From positions 1-64,000 of the forward strand of contig DATAWX010000165.1 of NCBI GenBank assembly GCA_036266995.1: DNA of 64,000 nt. Reading direction: 5' to 3'. Made by a program: the position numbers and the translations under genes. The notes below the pieces were generated by a model that saw only the letters and a list, made by a program, of their open reading frames with translations, did not search any database and was not told the origin of the DNA. Of the stretch, positions 45,945-54,171 are shown piece by piece. The first letter of the stretch is position 1. Each line of letters starts with the position of its first letter. The DNA is from GCA-003244245 sp036266995 (GTDB taxonomy: Bacteria > Actinomycetota > Actinomycetes > Mycobacteriales > Pseudonocardiaceae).

Positions 45945-47636
45945 CTACGGGCCGGGAGCGAACTCCGCCACCACCGGCTCGAACAGTTTCATCCGCCCCG
46001 CGCCCTCGCGCTCGGTCGGCACGGTGACCGAGACCATCCACAGGTCTGCCTTCACTGGGAGCAGCCGTAGATAGGTGGTGCGGCGCAGCTCACCGCCCTC
46101 CTGGGTGCGGAACGTGGTTTCCAGCGCACCGCCGGACAGGTTCTCTCGCTGGGTCTCGACGAGCTCGGGCACTGCCTGCGCCAGTCTGCGCAGGTAGCCG
46201 GTCAGGTATTGGTCGACACCGACACCGGCCAGCGCGCCGGTGAGCCGCTCCACGGCGATGACCTCCGAGCCGTCCGGAGAGACGAAGCGCGCCAAGGTGT
46301 CCGGGCTCGGTCCGAGCGCCCGTTGCTCGAGGAACTCCGGCCAGTCCTGCGCCACGGTGATCGTGAACCGGGCCGGCGGGGCGCCGTCGGGCTCGGGGAT
46401 CTGAATCGCTCTGGGAGTGAGCACCACGTCATCCGGGCTCGGGCCCACCGCGGCATGGGCGCCCAGTTTGGGCACGGGTGCCCGGCCGACGGCCACCCGG
46501 ACGGCCCCGAAGCCGGTGATCGCGGCGCCGCAGAACAGCACCGCGGCCAGGATCCACACGATTGCTCTGCGTGTGGCGCCGGTGTCTTTGCCTCGACGTG
46601 CCGCGGCGTGGCCCTTGGCGGTGTGCGGCTCAACGCCCGGTGCCACGGCGAAGGGCAGCGGGCCTGGGTCAGTTGCGAGCTGCCCGGTCCGTCGGTGGGG
46701 CGTCTCGGCGGGCGCCGCTGGGCTGTTGTCCGCCACCCGCCTCGGGGCGCTCAGAGGGGCGTCCACCGGCGCGAGAGGGCCGGTGGTCTCGGCGGCGCGC
46801 ATCGCTGATCGGTGATCAGCCGACTCGGGTGGCGCCCCCAGCAGCTGGCGCACCTGCGATAGTGGAATCCGGCGTGTCGGGTCCTTGACCATCAACCCGC
46901 TGATCACCTTGGCGAGCGGTCCAGAACATGACGCCGTGGGCACCTCGTCGTGCACCACCGCGGCCACCGTCGCCATCGCGGTGCCCGCGTCGTAGGGGGG
47001 CCTGCCCTCGACCGCGGCGAACAGCGTCGCGCCGAGCCCCCACAGGTCTGCCGCGGGGTTGATCGGCCCACCGGAGGCGATCTCCGGAGCGATGTAAGCC
47101 GGGGAGCCCAGCATCAGACCGGTAGCGGTCAACGTCTGATCGGCTGGATTGCGGGCGATTCCGAAGTCGGTGAGCTTGATCCGGCCGTCGTGTGCCATCA
47201 GGACGTTGCCGGGTTTGACGTCGCGGTGGGTGATGCCCGCGGCGTGCGCGGCCTGCAGCGCGGCGGCTACCGCGGCCCCGATCGCGATCACCCGATGCGG
47301 CGGCAGCGGACCGTCGCGCAACAACTCCGCCAGGCTGGCCGACGCCACCAGTTCCATCACCACGAAGGGCGCGGCGCCTTCCCGGGCCACGTCGTAGAGG
47401 GTCACCACGTTGGGGTGCGATAGCGCGGCGATCGCTCTGGCCTCCCGCAACGACCGCTCGCGCAGCGCGTCCGCCTCGGCGTCCGGGATGCCGGGCGGCA
47501 GCAGCACCTCCTTGACCGCGACCGGGCGCCCGAGTACTTCGTCGTGCGCGGACCACACCGTGCCCATGGTTCCCCGGCCCAGCACCGCGCCGAGCCGGTA
47601 GCGCCCGGCCACCAAGCGGGGTGCGGCGTTGGTCAC
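45945..47636 (-). CDS. membrane-spanning serine/threonine protein kinase
   Basis: Hanks-type kinase, 563 residues from GTG at 47636. Glycine loop GRGTMGTVW, lysine in VAVKEVLLP, catalytic HRDVKPGNVL, DFGIAR and APEIASGG are intact. After a Pro-rich linker a membrane helix (AIVWILAAVLFCGAAITGFG) precedes a roughly 140-residue outside domain with no PASTA repeats (SPDGSEVIAVERLTGALAGV). The outside sensor fold is not recognised. It is divergent from the acyl-CoA mutase gene with only about 50 bases between starts. Confidence 0.9.
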   Translation of the reverse strand: MTNAAPRLVAGRYRLGAVLGRGTMGTVWSAHDEVLGRPVAVKEVLLPPGIPDAEADALRERSLREARAIAALSHPNVVTLYDVAREGAAPFVVMELVASASLAELLRDGPLPPHRVIAIGAAVAAALQAAHAAGITHRDVKPGNVLMAHDGRIKLTDFGIARNPADQTLTATGLMLGSPAYIAPEIASGGPINPAADLWGLGATLFAAVEGRPPYDAGTAMATVAAVVHDEVPTASCSGPLAKVISGLMVKDPTRRIPLSQVRQLLGAPPESADHRSAMRAAETTGPLAPVDAPLSAPRRVADNSPAAPAETPHRRTGQLATDPGPLPFAVAPGVEPHTAKGHAAARRGKDTGATRRAIVWILAAVLFCGAAITGFGAVRVAVGRAPVPKLGAHAAVGPSPDDVVLTPRAIQIPEPDGAPPARFTITVAQDWPEFLEQRALGPSPDTLARFVSPDGSEVIAVERLTGALAGVGVDQYLTGYLRRLAQAVPELVETQRENLSGGALETTFRTQEGGELRRTTYLRLLPVKADLWMVSVTVPTEREGAGRMKLFEPVVAEFAPGP

Positions 47637-47689
47637 GGCACCATGATGCCCTGCGTCGTGGTCACCGCCTGCGTGTGTATACAGATGTG

Positions 47690-49297
47690 GTGGCCGATGA
47701 TACATCCCCGAACACCGCCCCGAAGACGGCGCAGTCGGGCTTCGTGGTCAAGCCGGTGTATCACGCGGCGGACGTCGCGGACGGGTTGGCGCAGCGGCTG
47801 GGCGAGCCGGGGGAGTTCCCGTTCACCCGTGGCGTGTATCCCGGCATGTACACCCAGCGTCGATGGACGATGCGCCAGTACGCCGGCTACGGCAGCGCCG
47901 TCGAGTCCAACGCCCGCTACCGGCAGCTCCTGCGGGCCGGGCAGACCGGTCTGTCGGTGGCGTTCGACCTGCCCACGCAGATGGGATATGACTCCGACGA
48001 GGCGATCGCGCATGGCGAGGTCGGCAACGTCGGCGTCGCCATCGACTCGATCGACGACATGCGGACGCTGTTCGACGGGATCCCGCTGGATGAGGTGTCC
48101 ACCTCTATGACGATCAACGCCCCCGCGAGCGTGCTGCTGTTGCTCTATCAATTGGTGGGTGAGCAATACGGGGTGCCGGGCTCGAAGCTGACCGGGACGA
48201 TCCAGAACGACGTGCTCAAGGAGTACATCGCACGGGGTACCTATATCTACCCGCCGGCGCAGTCCCTGCGGCTCACCGCGGATATCTTCGCCTATTGCCA
48301 GGCCGAAATCCCGCACTGGAACACCATCTCGATCTCGGGCTATCACATGGCCGAGGCGGGTGCGAACCCGGCGCAGGAGATCGCCTTCACGCTGGCCAAT
48401 GGGGTCCAGTACGTGCAGGCCGCGCTGGACGCCGGGATGGTTGTCGACGAGTTCGCGCCGCGGTTGTCGTTCTTTTTCGTCTCCCGCACCACGCTGCTGG
48501 AGGAGGTGGCCAAGTTCCGGGCCGCCCGGCGAATCTGGGCGCGAATGATGCGGGAGCGCTTTCATGCGCAACACCCCAGGTCGCTGATGCTGCGATTCCA
48601 CGCCCAGACCGCCGGCGTGCAGCTCACCGCGCAGCAGCCCGAGGTCAACATGGTCCGGGTGACCGCGCAGGCGATCGCCGCGATCTTCGGCGGCGCCCAG
48701 TCGTTGCACACCAATGCCTACGACGAGGCGATCGCGCTGCCCACTGAAAAGGCCGCCCGGCTGGCCCTGCGGACCCAGCAGGTGCTGGCCTACGAGACCG
48801 ATCTGACCTCCACGGTGGATCCCTTCGCCGGCTCCTACGCGGTCGAGGCGATGACCGATGAGGTGGAGGCCGCGGCGGTGGCGTTGATCGAAAAAGTCGA
48901 CGAACTGGGTGGGGCGGTGCACGCTATCGAGGCCGGTTTTCAGAAATCTGAGATAGAGAAAACCGCATACCGAACCGCGATGGAGATCGACTCCGGTAAC
49001 CGGGTGGTGGTCGGGCTCAATCGTTACCGGCTCACCGCCGAGGACCATTACCAGCCGCTGCGGGTGGATCCGGCGATCGAGGACAGTGCCCGGAAACGGC
49101 TTGCCGCCCTACGCTCGTCGCGATCCCTAGTGCAGGTCGATCGGGCCCTGGAGGAGCTTCGAGGCGCCGCCAAGGACACCGTCGGCAACGTGCTTTACCC
49201 GATGAAGCGAGCGCTTGCCGCCCGAGCCACGGTGGGTGAGGTGTGTCACGCGCTGCGCGACGTCTGGGGTACCTACGTGCCTCCGGACGGGTTCTAA
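47690..49297 (+). CDS. acyl-CoA mutase large subunit (methylmalonyl/isobutyryl-CoA mutase type, no B12 domain)
   Basis: Substrate-binding TIM barrel of a coenzyme B12-dependent carbon-skeleton mutase, about 535 residues. Key parts: FTRGVYPGMYTQRRWTMRQY, GLSVAFDLPTQMGYDSD, SISGYHMAEAGANPAQEIAF and LHTNAYDEAIALPTEKAARL. It ends at YVPPDGF with no cobalamin-binding domain (no DxHxxG), so it must pair with a small B12 subunit encoded outside the window, as IcmA does with IcmB. Ligand specificity (isobutyryl-, ethylmalonyl-, 2-hydroxyisobutyryl-CoA) is not decided here. GTG at 47690 is a best guess. Confidence 0.88.
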   Translation: MADDTSPNTAPKTAQSGFVVKPVYHAADVADGLAQRLGEPGEFPFTRGVYPGMYTQRRWTMRQYAGYGSAVESNARYRQLLRAGQTGLSVAFDLPTQMGYDSDEAIAHGEVGNVGVAIDSIDDMRTLFDGIPLDEVSTSMTINAPASVLLLLYQLVGEQYGVPGSKLTGTIQNDVLKEYIARGTYIYPPAQSLRLTADIFAYCQAEIPHWNTISISGYHMAEAGANPAQEIAFTLANGVQYVQAALDAGMVVDEFAPRLSFFFVSRTTLLEEVAKFRAARRIWARMMRERFHAQHPRSLMLRFHAQTAGVQLTAQQPEVNMVRVTAQAIAAIFGGAQSLHTNAYDEAIALPTEKAARLALRTQQVLAYETDLTSTVDPFAGSYAVEAMTDEVEAAAVALIEKVDELGGAVHAIEAGFQKSEIEKTAYRTAMEIDSGNRVVVGLNRYRLTAEDHYQPLRVDPAIEDSARKRLAALRSSRSLVQVDRALEELRGAAKDTVGNVLYPMKRALAARATVGEVCHALRDVWGTYVPPDGF

Positions 49298-49383
49298 GCC
49301 GAGGCGGTGAATCACCGTCCGCGACTGATAGGCACAATGTCTCAACGCCGCCAGGCGTCAGCGACCGCCGCGGGAGGTGCTGG

Positions 49384-50610
49384 GTGACATTGCTGGGTTC
49401 CGGTCTGCTCCCTTCGGTCGGAGCGCCGCTGGACATGGCCGCCGGTCGAGGCCCGTCGTGGCTGGATAGGTGGCTGTCGAGCCGTGGCGCCGACCTGGTC
49501 GCCTGGCGCAGACATGTCCACGCCAATCCGGAACTCGCTTACCAGGAACAGGGCACCACCGCGCTGATCTCCGAGTACCTCAGCGGCGCCGGTCTGGCGC
49601 CCACGCTGCTGCCCGGTGGCACCGGTCTGATCTGTGACGTCGGCGCCGGTTCGCGCTGTGTCGCGCTGCGCGCCGACATCGACGCGCTGCCCATCTCCGA
49701 GGCCACCGGGTTGCCGTTCGCTTCCACTGTGGACGGCAGGATGCACGCCTGCGGGCACGACGCGCACACCGCGATCCTGATCGGCGCAGCGCTCGCGCTG
49801 GCGTCGGCTCCGGCGCTGCCCGGCCGGATCCGGGTGATCTTCCAGCCGGCTGAGGAAGTGATGCCCGGCGGTGCACTCAACGTGCTCGCCGCCGACGGTC
49901 TGTCCAGTGTGGACCGGATCTTCGCCCTGCACTGCGATCCCCGGTTGGAAGTCGGCCGGGTGGGCACCCGGGTGGGGCCGATCACCTCGGCGTCGGACCT
50001 GCTCGAGCTACGGCTGTCGTCGCCCGGGGGGCATACGGCGCGCCCGCACCTCACCGCCGATCTGGTGCACGCCCTCGGAACCGTGGTCACTGGCTTACCT
50101 TCGCTGCTGTCCCGGCGGGTCGACCCGCGTTCGGGCACCGTGCTCGTCTGGGGGGCGGTGCAGGCCGGCGAGGCCGCGAACATCGTGCCGCAGGAGGGGC
50201 TGCTTCGTGGCGTCCTGCGCACCGGGGACCGCAGGATCTGGGCTGATCTGGAGCCACTGGTCCGCGAGCTGGCCACCGCTCTGCTGGCGCCTACCGGGGT
50301 GGGTTTCGACCTGCGTCACGTCCGCGGCGTGCCGCCGGTGGTCAACGAGGCGGTCAGCACCGAGTTGCTGCGCGCCGGTGTCGCCGCGGCACTGGGTGGG
50401 GCTGCTGTGGCTGCCACCGAGCAGTCCTCCGGTGGCGAGGACTTCGCCTGGTACCTCGAGCATGTGCCTGGATCGATGGGCCGCCTTGGCGTCTGGGCGG
50501 GTGACGGTGCGCAGCGCGATCTGCACCAGTCCACCTTCGACCTTGACGAACGCGCGCTGCCGCTCGGTGTGCGGGTCATGGTGCACACCGCGCTGGCCGC
50601 CCTCAGCTGA
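49384..50610 (+). CDS. M20 family amidohydrolase (AmiA/AmiB-like)
   Basis: Zinc-dependent aminoacylase/carboxypeptidase-type hydrolase, 408 residues from GTG at 49384 (GGGAGG ahead). Motifs: RRHVHANPELAYQEQGTTAL, RADIDALPISEATGLPFAS, the metal site MHACGHDAHTAILIG, FQPAEEVMPGGA, dimerisation-domain GGHTARPH and late SGGEDFAWYL. These enzymes deacylate N-acyl amino acids or related amides; the physiological substrate is unknown. It corresponds in position to Rv3305c/Rv3306c. Confidence 0.9.
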   Translation: MTLLGSGLLPSVGAPLDMAAGRGPSWLDRWLSSRGADLVAWRRHVHANPELAYQEQGTTALISEYLSGAGLAPTLLPGGTGLICDVGAGSRCVALRADIDALPISEATGLPFASTVDGRMHACGHDAHTAILIGAALALASAPALPGRIRVIFQPAEEVMPGGALNVLAADGLSSVDRIFALHCDPRLEVGRVGTRVGPITSASDLLELRLSSPGGHTARPHLTADLVHALGTVVTGLPSLLSRRVDPRSGTVLVWGAVQAGEAANIVPQEGLLRGVLRTGDRRIWADLEPLVRELATALLAPTGVGFDLRHVRGVPPVVNEAVSTELLRAGVAAALGGAAVAATEQSSGGEDFAWYLEHVPGSMGRLGVWAGDGAQRDLHQSTFDLDERALPLGVRVMVHTALAALS

Positions 50611-51164
50611 CCGCCAGCTACTGAGTAAATGAGCGCGGAGTGACTCTAGGTGGTCACGCGTGCGGAAGGCGCTTCGCCCGAGAGTGGACAGTGAGTTATC
50701 CGACATTATTCTCTGTAGCCGGGTTGCGCGAACGCTAGGTACTCATCGTCGGTGTTCCCTGGTAGTAAACCTACGAGCTCCTGCGGGTGCGGCCGCACAC
50801 CGGGTGCAACCGGCTCGCCACCCAGCGGATACCGGACCGCACCACAGCGACGTCCAGACCCGTGCGCTCACCAACGGCATGGCGGCTCACCAGCGACGGT
50901 GCGGGTCGGAGGGCGGCTGGCAAGGCCACACGGCGTCGAGTACTTCGGTACGAAGTCGCCGAGATCTCGGTAACTCCGCACCGCCGGCTAGGTAGCCGAA
51001 AAACGGCCTCAAAGCATAGGTGGCGGTATGCGAAATTAGGTGGCGAATGGATGTTGTCAGGTGGCCTCCCGCTCGTCAGAGTATGTATTAGCCAAATCGG
51101 CGGATGAAGTCGAAGAGGCACTTCTGTTCCCGGCCCACTGTGGGCAATTCCAAGGAGGATATGC
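50611..51164. promoter_or_regulatory. gene-free regulatory stretch before the Gly-rich protein
   Basis: No protein gene is supported in these 554 bases: frames are short, full of stops and GC-poor compared with neighbours. Direct repeats AGGTGGC(G) occur at 51018, 51038 and 51059, spaced 20 and 21 bp (two helix turns). A related AGGTAGC lies at 50990. An AT-richer patch with GTATGTATTAG at 51080-51090 could hold a -10. This looks like an activator-controlled promoter with a long leader. Confidence 0.5.
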
Positions 51165-51434
51165 ATGTCTGACGCATTGAGCTTTGCCGACATTGATGGC
51201 CAGCACGTGGAGCTGCTCCCGGCTCGTACCGTCATGTCCATGTTCCGCGCTTGCGGCTGCGGTGGCGGCGGCGAGGAAGGCGGCAATGGCGGTACCGGTG
51301 GTAACGGTGGCTCCGCGCAGGGCGGCCTCGGCATCAACGTTCTGAGTGGCCTCGGCGTCCTGGGTACTGGCACCGCCAGTGCTGGTGACGCGACCGGCGG
51401 CGGCGGCGGCAACGCTAACGGCGGCGGCGCCTGA
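51165..51434 (+). CDS. small glycine-rich protein with conserved leader-like N-terminus
   Basis: An 89-residue protein. AAGGAGG sits seven bases before the ATG, the strongest ribosome site in the window, and a U-tract terminator follows at 51600. The N-terminus LSFADIDGQHVELLPARTVM looks like a leader seen (from memory) on small actinobacterial Gly-rich proteins. The rest is low-complexity: RACGCGGGG, then NGGTGGNGGSAQGG, a hydrophobic block GLGINVLSGLGVLGTG and a Gly/Asn tail. No PE motif, signal peptide or membrane helix is seen. It could be a peptide natural product precursor, a secreted structural protein or a surface factor. No modifying enzyme adjoins it. Confidence 0.7.
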   Translation: MSDALSFADIDGQHVELLPARTVMSMFRACGCGGGGEEGGNGGTGGNGGSAQGGLGINVLSGLGVLGTGTASAGDATGGGGGNANGGGA

Positions 51435-51599
51435 GTCACGGCAGCTGAATAAGCCGGATATCACTTGCGGTGCTGTTTGCTAGGGAACGGCACTGTCAAT
51501 AGCCGGTGGCAACGCTGAAGGTGGTACTGGGGCAGCCGACTACCCTCCAGTCGTGCAGTACCACCGCGCGATGACCGATCGCGTGCAATGCCGCCGGCA

Positions 51600-51640
51600 C
51601 TGAAAGGGTGGCCGCAATGCGGCCACCCTTTCAGATTTTT
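51600..51640 (+). terminator. strong Rho-independent terminator
   Basis: A 16-bp perfect stem (51600-51615 with 51619-51634), starting CTGAAAGGGTGG, with loop AAT and followed by ATTTTT. It is the only classic U-tract terminator noticed in the window. It ends the Gly-rich gene transcript 166 bases after its stop and faces the end of the cyclotransferase gene, which it may also insulate. Confidence 0.9.
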
Positions 51641-51659
51641 CCCGGTAGGCAGAGAGAAG

Positions 51660-52112
51660 TCAGGGGCCGATGCCCGCGCAGGGGCGGCTGCGCAATTCGG
51701 CGACGTAGTCCTCCGGGGCACCAGCCGTCTCAGCGGCGTCGGCGATGACGCCGAGGTAGCGCGCCGACGGCAGTCCGCCTTCGTAGGCGTCCAGAACGTA
51801 GAGCCAGGCGAGCGTCGAGCCGTCGAGTGTGTGCACCCGCAGTTTCAACTTCTTGTGCAGCCCGAAATCCTCGCCTTCCCATCGGTCGAGCAGTATCTCG
51901 TCTTCCGGGGTCACGTCGTAGATGACGACGAACACCTGAGACTCGGGGTCTTCGACGACCGTGGCCAGGGCCCCTTCCCAGCCGAGGTCCTCGCCGCCGA
52001 AAGTCAGCCGCCACCCGATCAGCCAACCCGTCATCGCCGTCGGCGAGTGCGGCGCGCGCTGCATCATCTGGGCGGGATCCATGTTGGACCCATAGGCGGC
52101 GTAGAGCGGCAC
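51660..52112 (-). CDS. gamma-glutamylcyclotransferase-fold protein
   Basis: A 150-residue protein. GTG at 52112 starts at the fold: VPLYAAYGSNMDPAQMMQRA carries the YGSN substrate loop, and the conserved catalytic Glu lies in DRWEGEDFGLHKKL; AWLYVLDAYEGGLPS is near the end. Such enzymes release 5-oxoproline from gamma-glutamyl peptides, although many bacterial members have unknown substrates. A 130-residue upstream extension in the same frame is not homologous and is rejected. It is convergent with the Gly-rich gene and its terminator. Confidence 0.85.
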   Translation of the reverse strand: MPLYAAYGSNMDPAQMMQRAPHSPTAMTGWLIGWRLTFGGEDLGWEGALATVVEDPESQVFVVIYDVTPEDEILLDRWEGEDFGLHKKLKLRVHTLDGSTLAWLYVLDAYEGGLPSARYLGVIADAAETAGAPEDYVAELRSRPCAGIGP

Positions 52113-52274
52113 GCGCGATAGCGTAGCCGCCACGCGATGGGTCCCAGCGTGCCCGCCACCGCCATCGTTTACGCCCTGTTCACGGGTATGTGCACTGAGC
52201 GTGTTGAGAATGAGGCAACCGCTGGCGTGCCCACACGTCTTACGAGGTATCAGGCCGACAGGAGGAGGTTGCGG

Positions 52275-52520
52275 ATGCGGATTGTTGCTTGTGGGCTGAT
52301 CGCTGGCGCGGCCCTGTTGGGTGGTGCCCCGATGGCCATGGCCGATGCGCCCGGCGGCAGAACCAGTGCGGACAGTCAGGCAGCGCCGCAGGCCGAGGTG
52401 AGCATGCTGGCGGTGTCTCTCACCGTGGGTGGTGCGGTGGCGATGGCAGGGTCCGGTGTGGCGCTGGTGCTGACCCGGCGTCGCACAGTCAGCCGTCCAC
52501 CCAGTCAAACGTCCGGGTGA
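52275..52520 (+). CDS. small exported membrane-anchored protein
   Basis: An 81-residue protein; ATG at 52275 is preceded by GGAGGAGG. Signal peptide MRIVACGLIAGAALLGGAPM with likely cleavage after AMADA, a polar segment of about 25 residues, then a C-terminal helix (VGGAVAMAGSGVALVL) followed by TRRRTVSR as stop-transfer. The short ectodomain has no known motif and there is no LPxTG. Its end overlaps the 3' end of glpK by 32 bases. Function unknown. Confidence 0.6.
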   Translation: MRIVACGLIAGAALLGGAPMAMADAPGGRTSADSQAAPQAEVSMLAVSLTVGGAVAMAGSGVALVLTRRRTVSRPPSQTSG

Positions 52521-54009
52521 CCGCTCTTCGCCACTGGCGATAGAGCTCCTCGCGTCGCTGCGGGTCCATCGTCGGATCCCACCGCCGGTCGGCCACCCAG
52601 TTGGCCCGGATCTCCGCCTCGCCCGACCAGAAGCCGACCGCGAGACCAGCGGCGTAGGCGGCGCCCAGCGCGGTGGTCTCGCTGATCACGGGCCGGATCA
52701 CCGGGACGCCCAGAATGTCCGCCTGGAACTGCATGAGCAGCTCGTTGCCTACCATCCCGCCATCCACTTTCAGCGAGGTCAACGTGGCGCCACCGCTGGC
52801 TGAGCCGGCAATCCAGCCGCAGTCGGCGTTCATCGCGTCGAGGATCTCCCGGGATTGGAACGCGGTGGCTTCCAGCACCGCCCTCGCCAGGTGGCCCCGG
52901 TTGACGTAGCGGGTCAGCCCGACGATGGCGCCACGCGCGTCGGCGCGCCAGTGTGGGGCGAACAACCCGGAAAACGCCGGAACGAAGTAGGCGCCACCGT
53001 TGTCGGCGACGGTAGCCGCCAGCTGTTCGATCTCCGCCGCCGACGAGATCATGCCCAGGTTGTCCCGCAGCCACTGCACCAGTGACCCGGTGACCGCGAT
53101 CGAGCCCTCCAACGCGTACACCGGGTTCTGCGACCCGATCTTGTAGCACACCGTGGTGAGCAGCCCGTTGCCGCTGCGCACCTTGTCGGTGCCGGTGTTG
53201 AGCAGCATGAAGTTACCGGTGCCGTAGGTGTTCTTGGCGTCCCCGGCGGATAGGCAGGCCTGCCCGAACATCGCCGCCTGCTGGTCACCGAGGATGCCGG
53301 CGATGGGCACCCCGGCCAGCACCGCGGGCTTGCGGACCGTCCCATACATCTCTGACGACGAGCGGATCTGCGGCAGCATCGACAGTGCAACGCCCATCTC
53401 GTCGGCGATGCCCTCGTCCCAGCCCAAGGTGTCCAGATCCATCAGCAGGGTCCGCGACGCGTTGGTGGCGTCGGTGAGGTGCAGCCCGCCAGTCATGTTC
53501 CAGAGCAACCAGGTGTCGATGGTGCCGAAGCACAGTTCGCCGTTGCGCGCCCGCTGCTGGGCGCCGTCCACCTGGTCGAGGATCCAGCGGATCTTGGGGC
53601 CGGAGAAGTAGGTGGACAACGGCAGGCCAGTGCGATGCTGGTACCGGCTCGCGCCGGTGGACCCACCGAGGTCGGCGCACAACCGGGCGGTGCGAGTGTC
53701 CTGCCACACGATCGCGTTGTAGACAGGTTCGCCGCTGAGCCGGTCCCAGACCACCGCCGTCTCCCGCTGGTTGGCGATGCCCACCGCAGCGATGTCCCCG
53801 GCGGTCAGGTTGGCTTTGGCCAGTGCCCCGGCCGCAACATCGCGGGTATTCGCCCAGATCTCCAGCGGATCATGTTCCACCCAGCCGGCCTGTGGATAGT
53901 GCTGCCGGTGTTCCCGCTGGTCGGCGCTGACGATCCGACCGTCGTGATCGAAGATCATGCAGCGGGTGGACGTGGTGCCCTGGTCGATCGCCGCGACGTA
54001 CTGGTTCAT
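52489..54009 (-). CDS. glpK: glycerol kinase
   Basis: ATP-dependent phosphorylation of glycerol, 506 residues, full length. FGGY-family motifs: VAAIDQGTTSTRCMIFDHDG at the start, GIANQRETAVVWDRLSGEPV, GDQQAAMFGQACLSAGDAKN and GALEGSIAVTG-type region VYALEGSIAVTGSLVQWLRD, ending with LKVDGGMVGNELLMQFQADI. The product glycerol-3-phosphate is oxidised by GlpD encoded at 57.4 kb on the other strand. Confidence 0.96.
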   Translation of the reverse strand: MNQYVAAIDQGTTSTRCMIFDHDGRIVSADQREHRQHYPQAGWVEHDPLEIWANTRDVAAGALAKANLTAGDIAAVGIANQRETAVVWDRLSGEPVYNAIVWQDTRTARLCADLGGSTGASRYQHRTGLPLSTYFSGPKIRWILDQVDGAQQRARNGELCFGTIDTWLLWNMTGGLHLTDATNASRTLLMDLDTLGWDEGIADEMGVALSMLPQIRSSSEMYGTVRKPAVLAGVPIAGILGDQQAAMFGQACLSAGDAKNTYGTGNFMLLNTGTDKVRSGNGLLTTVCYKIGSQNPVYALEGSIAVTGSLVQWLRDNLGMISSAAEIEQLAATVADNGGAYFVPAFSGLFAPHWRADARGAIVGLTRYVNRGHLARAVLEATAFQSREILDAMNADCGWIAGSASGGATLTSLKVDGGMVGNELLMQFQADILGVPVIRPVISETTALGAAYAAGLAVGFWSGEAEIRANWVADRRWDPTMDPQRREELYRQWRRAVTRTFDWVDG

Positions 54010-54171
54010 CGACCCTGGACGCTAGCGGGTTGCCGCTGGCATCCAACGGATGGGGAGCGGCCATCCTCTGTTCTCCTCCGCAGCACCCGCCTGCTACCTC
54101 GGTCAATTCTGATTCGGGTGACCGCCGTCCGATCCGTCACGTTATGGGCCCGGGCCGGGCTGGAGGGACGG

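Noticed and set aside
51018..51065. AGGTGGC repeats as a CRISPR array
   Set aside because: Units are 7-8 bp, too short, with 12-14 bp between them and no cas genes in the window.
50640..51107. Open frames of about 70-220 residues in the stretch before the Gly-rich gene
   Set aside because: They overlap in several frames on both strands, have no ribosome sites or motifs, and the base composition is unlike neighbouring coding DNA.
51165..51434. Gly-rich protein as a PE_PGRS family member
   Set aside because: GGNGG-type repeats resemble PGRS, but there is no PE N-terminal domain, and the protein is too short. The context is not mycobacterial ESX-linked.
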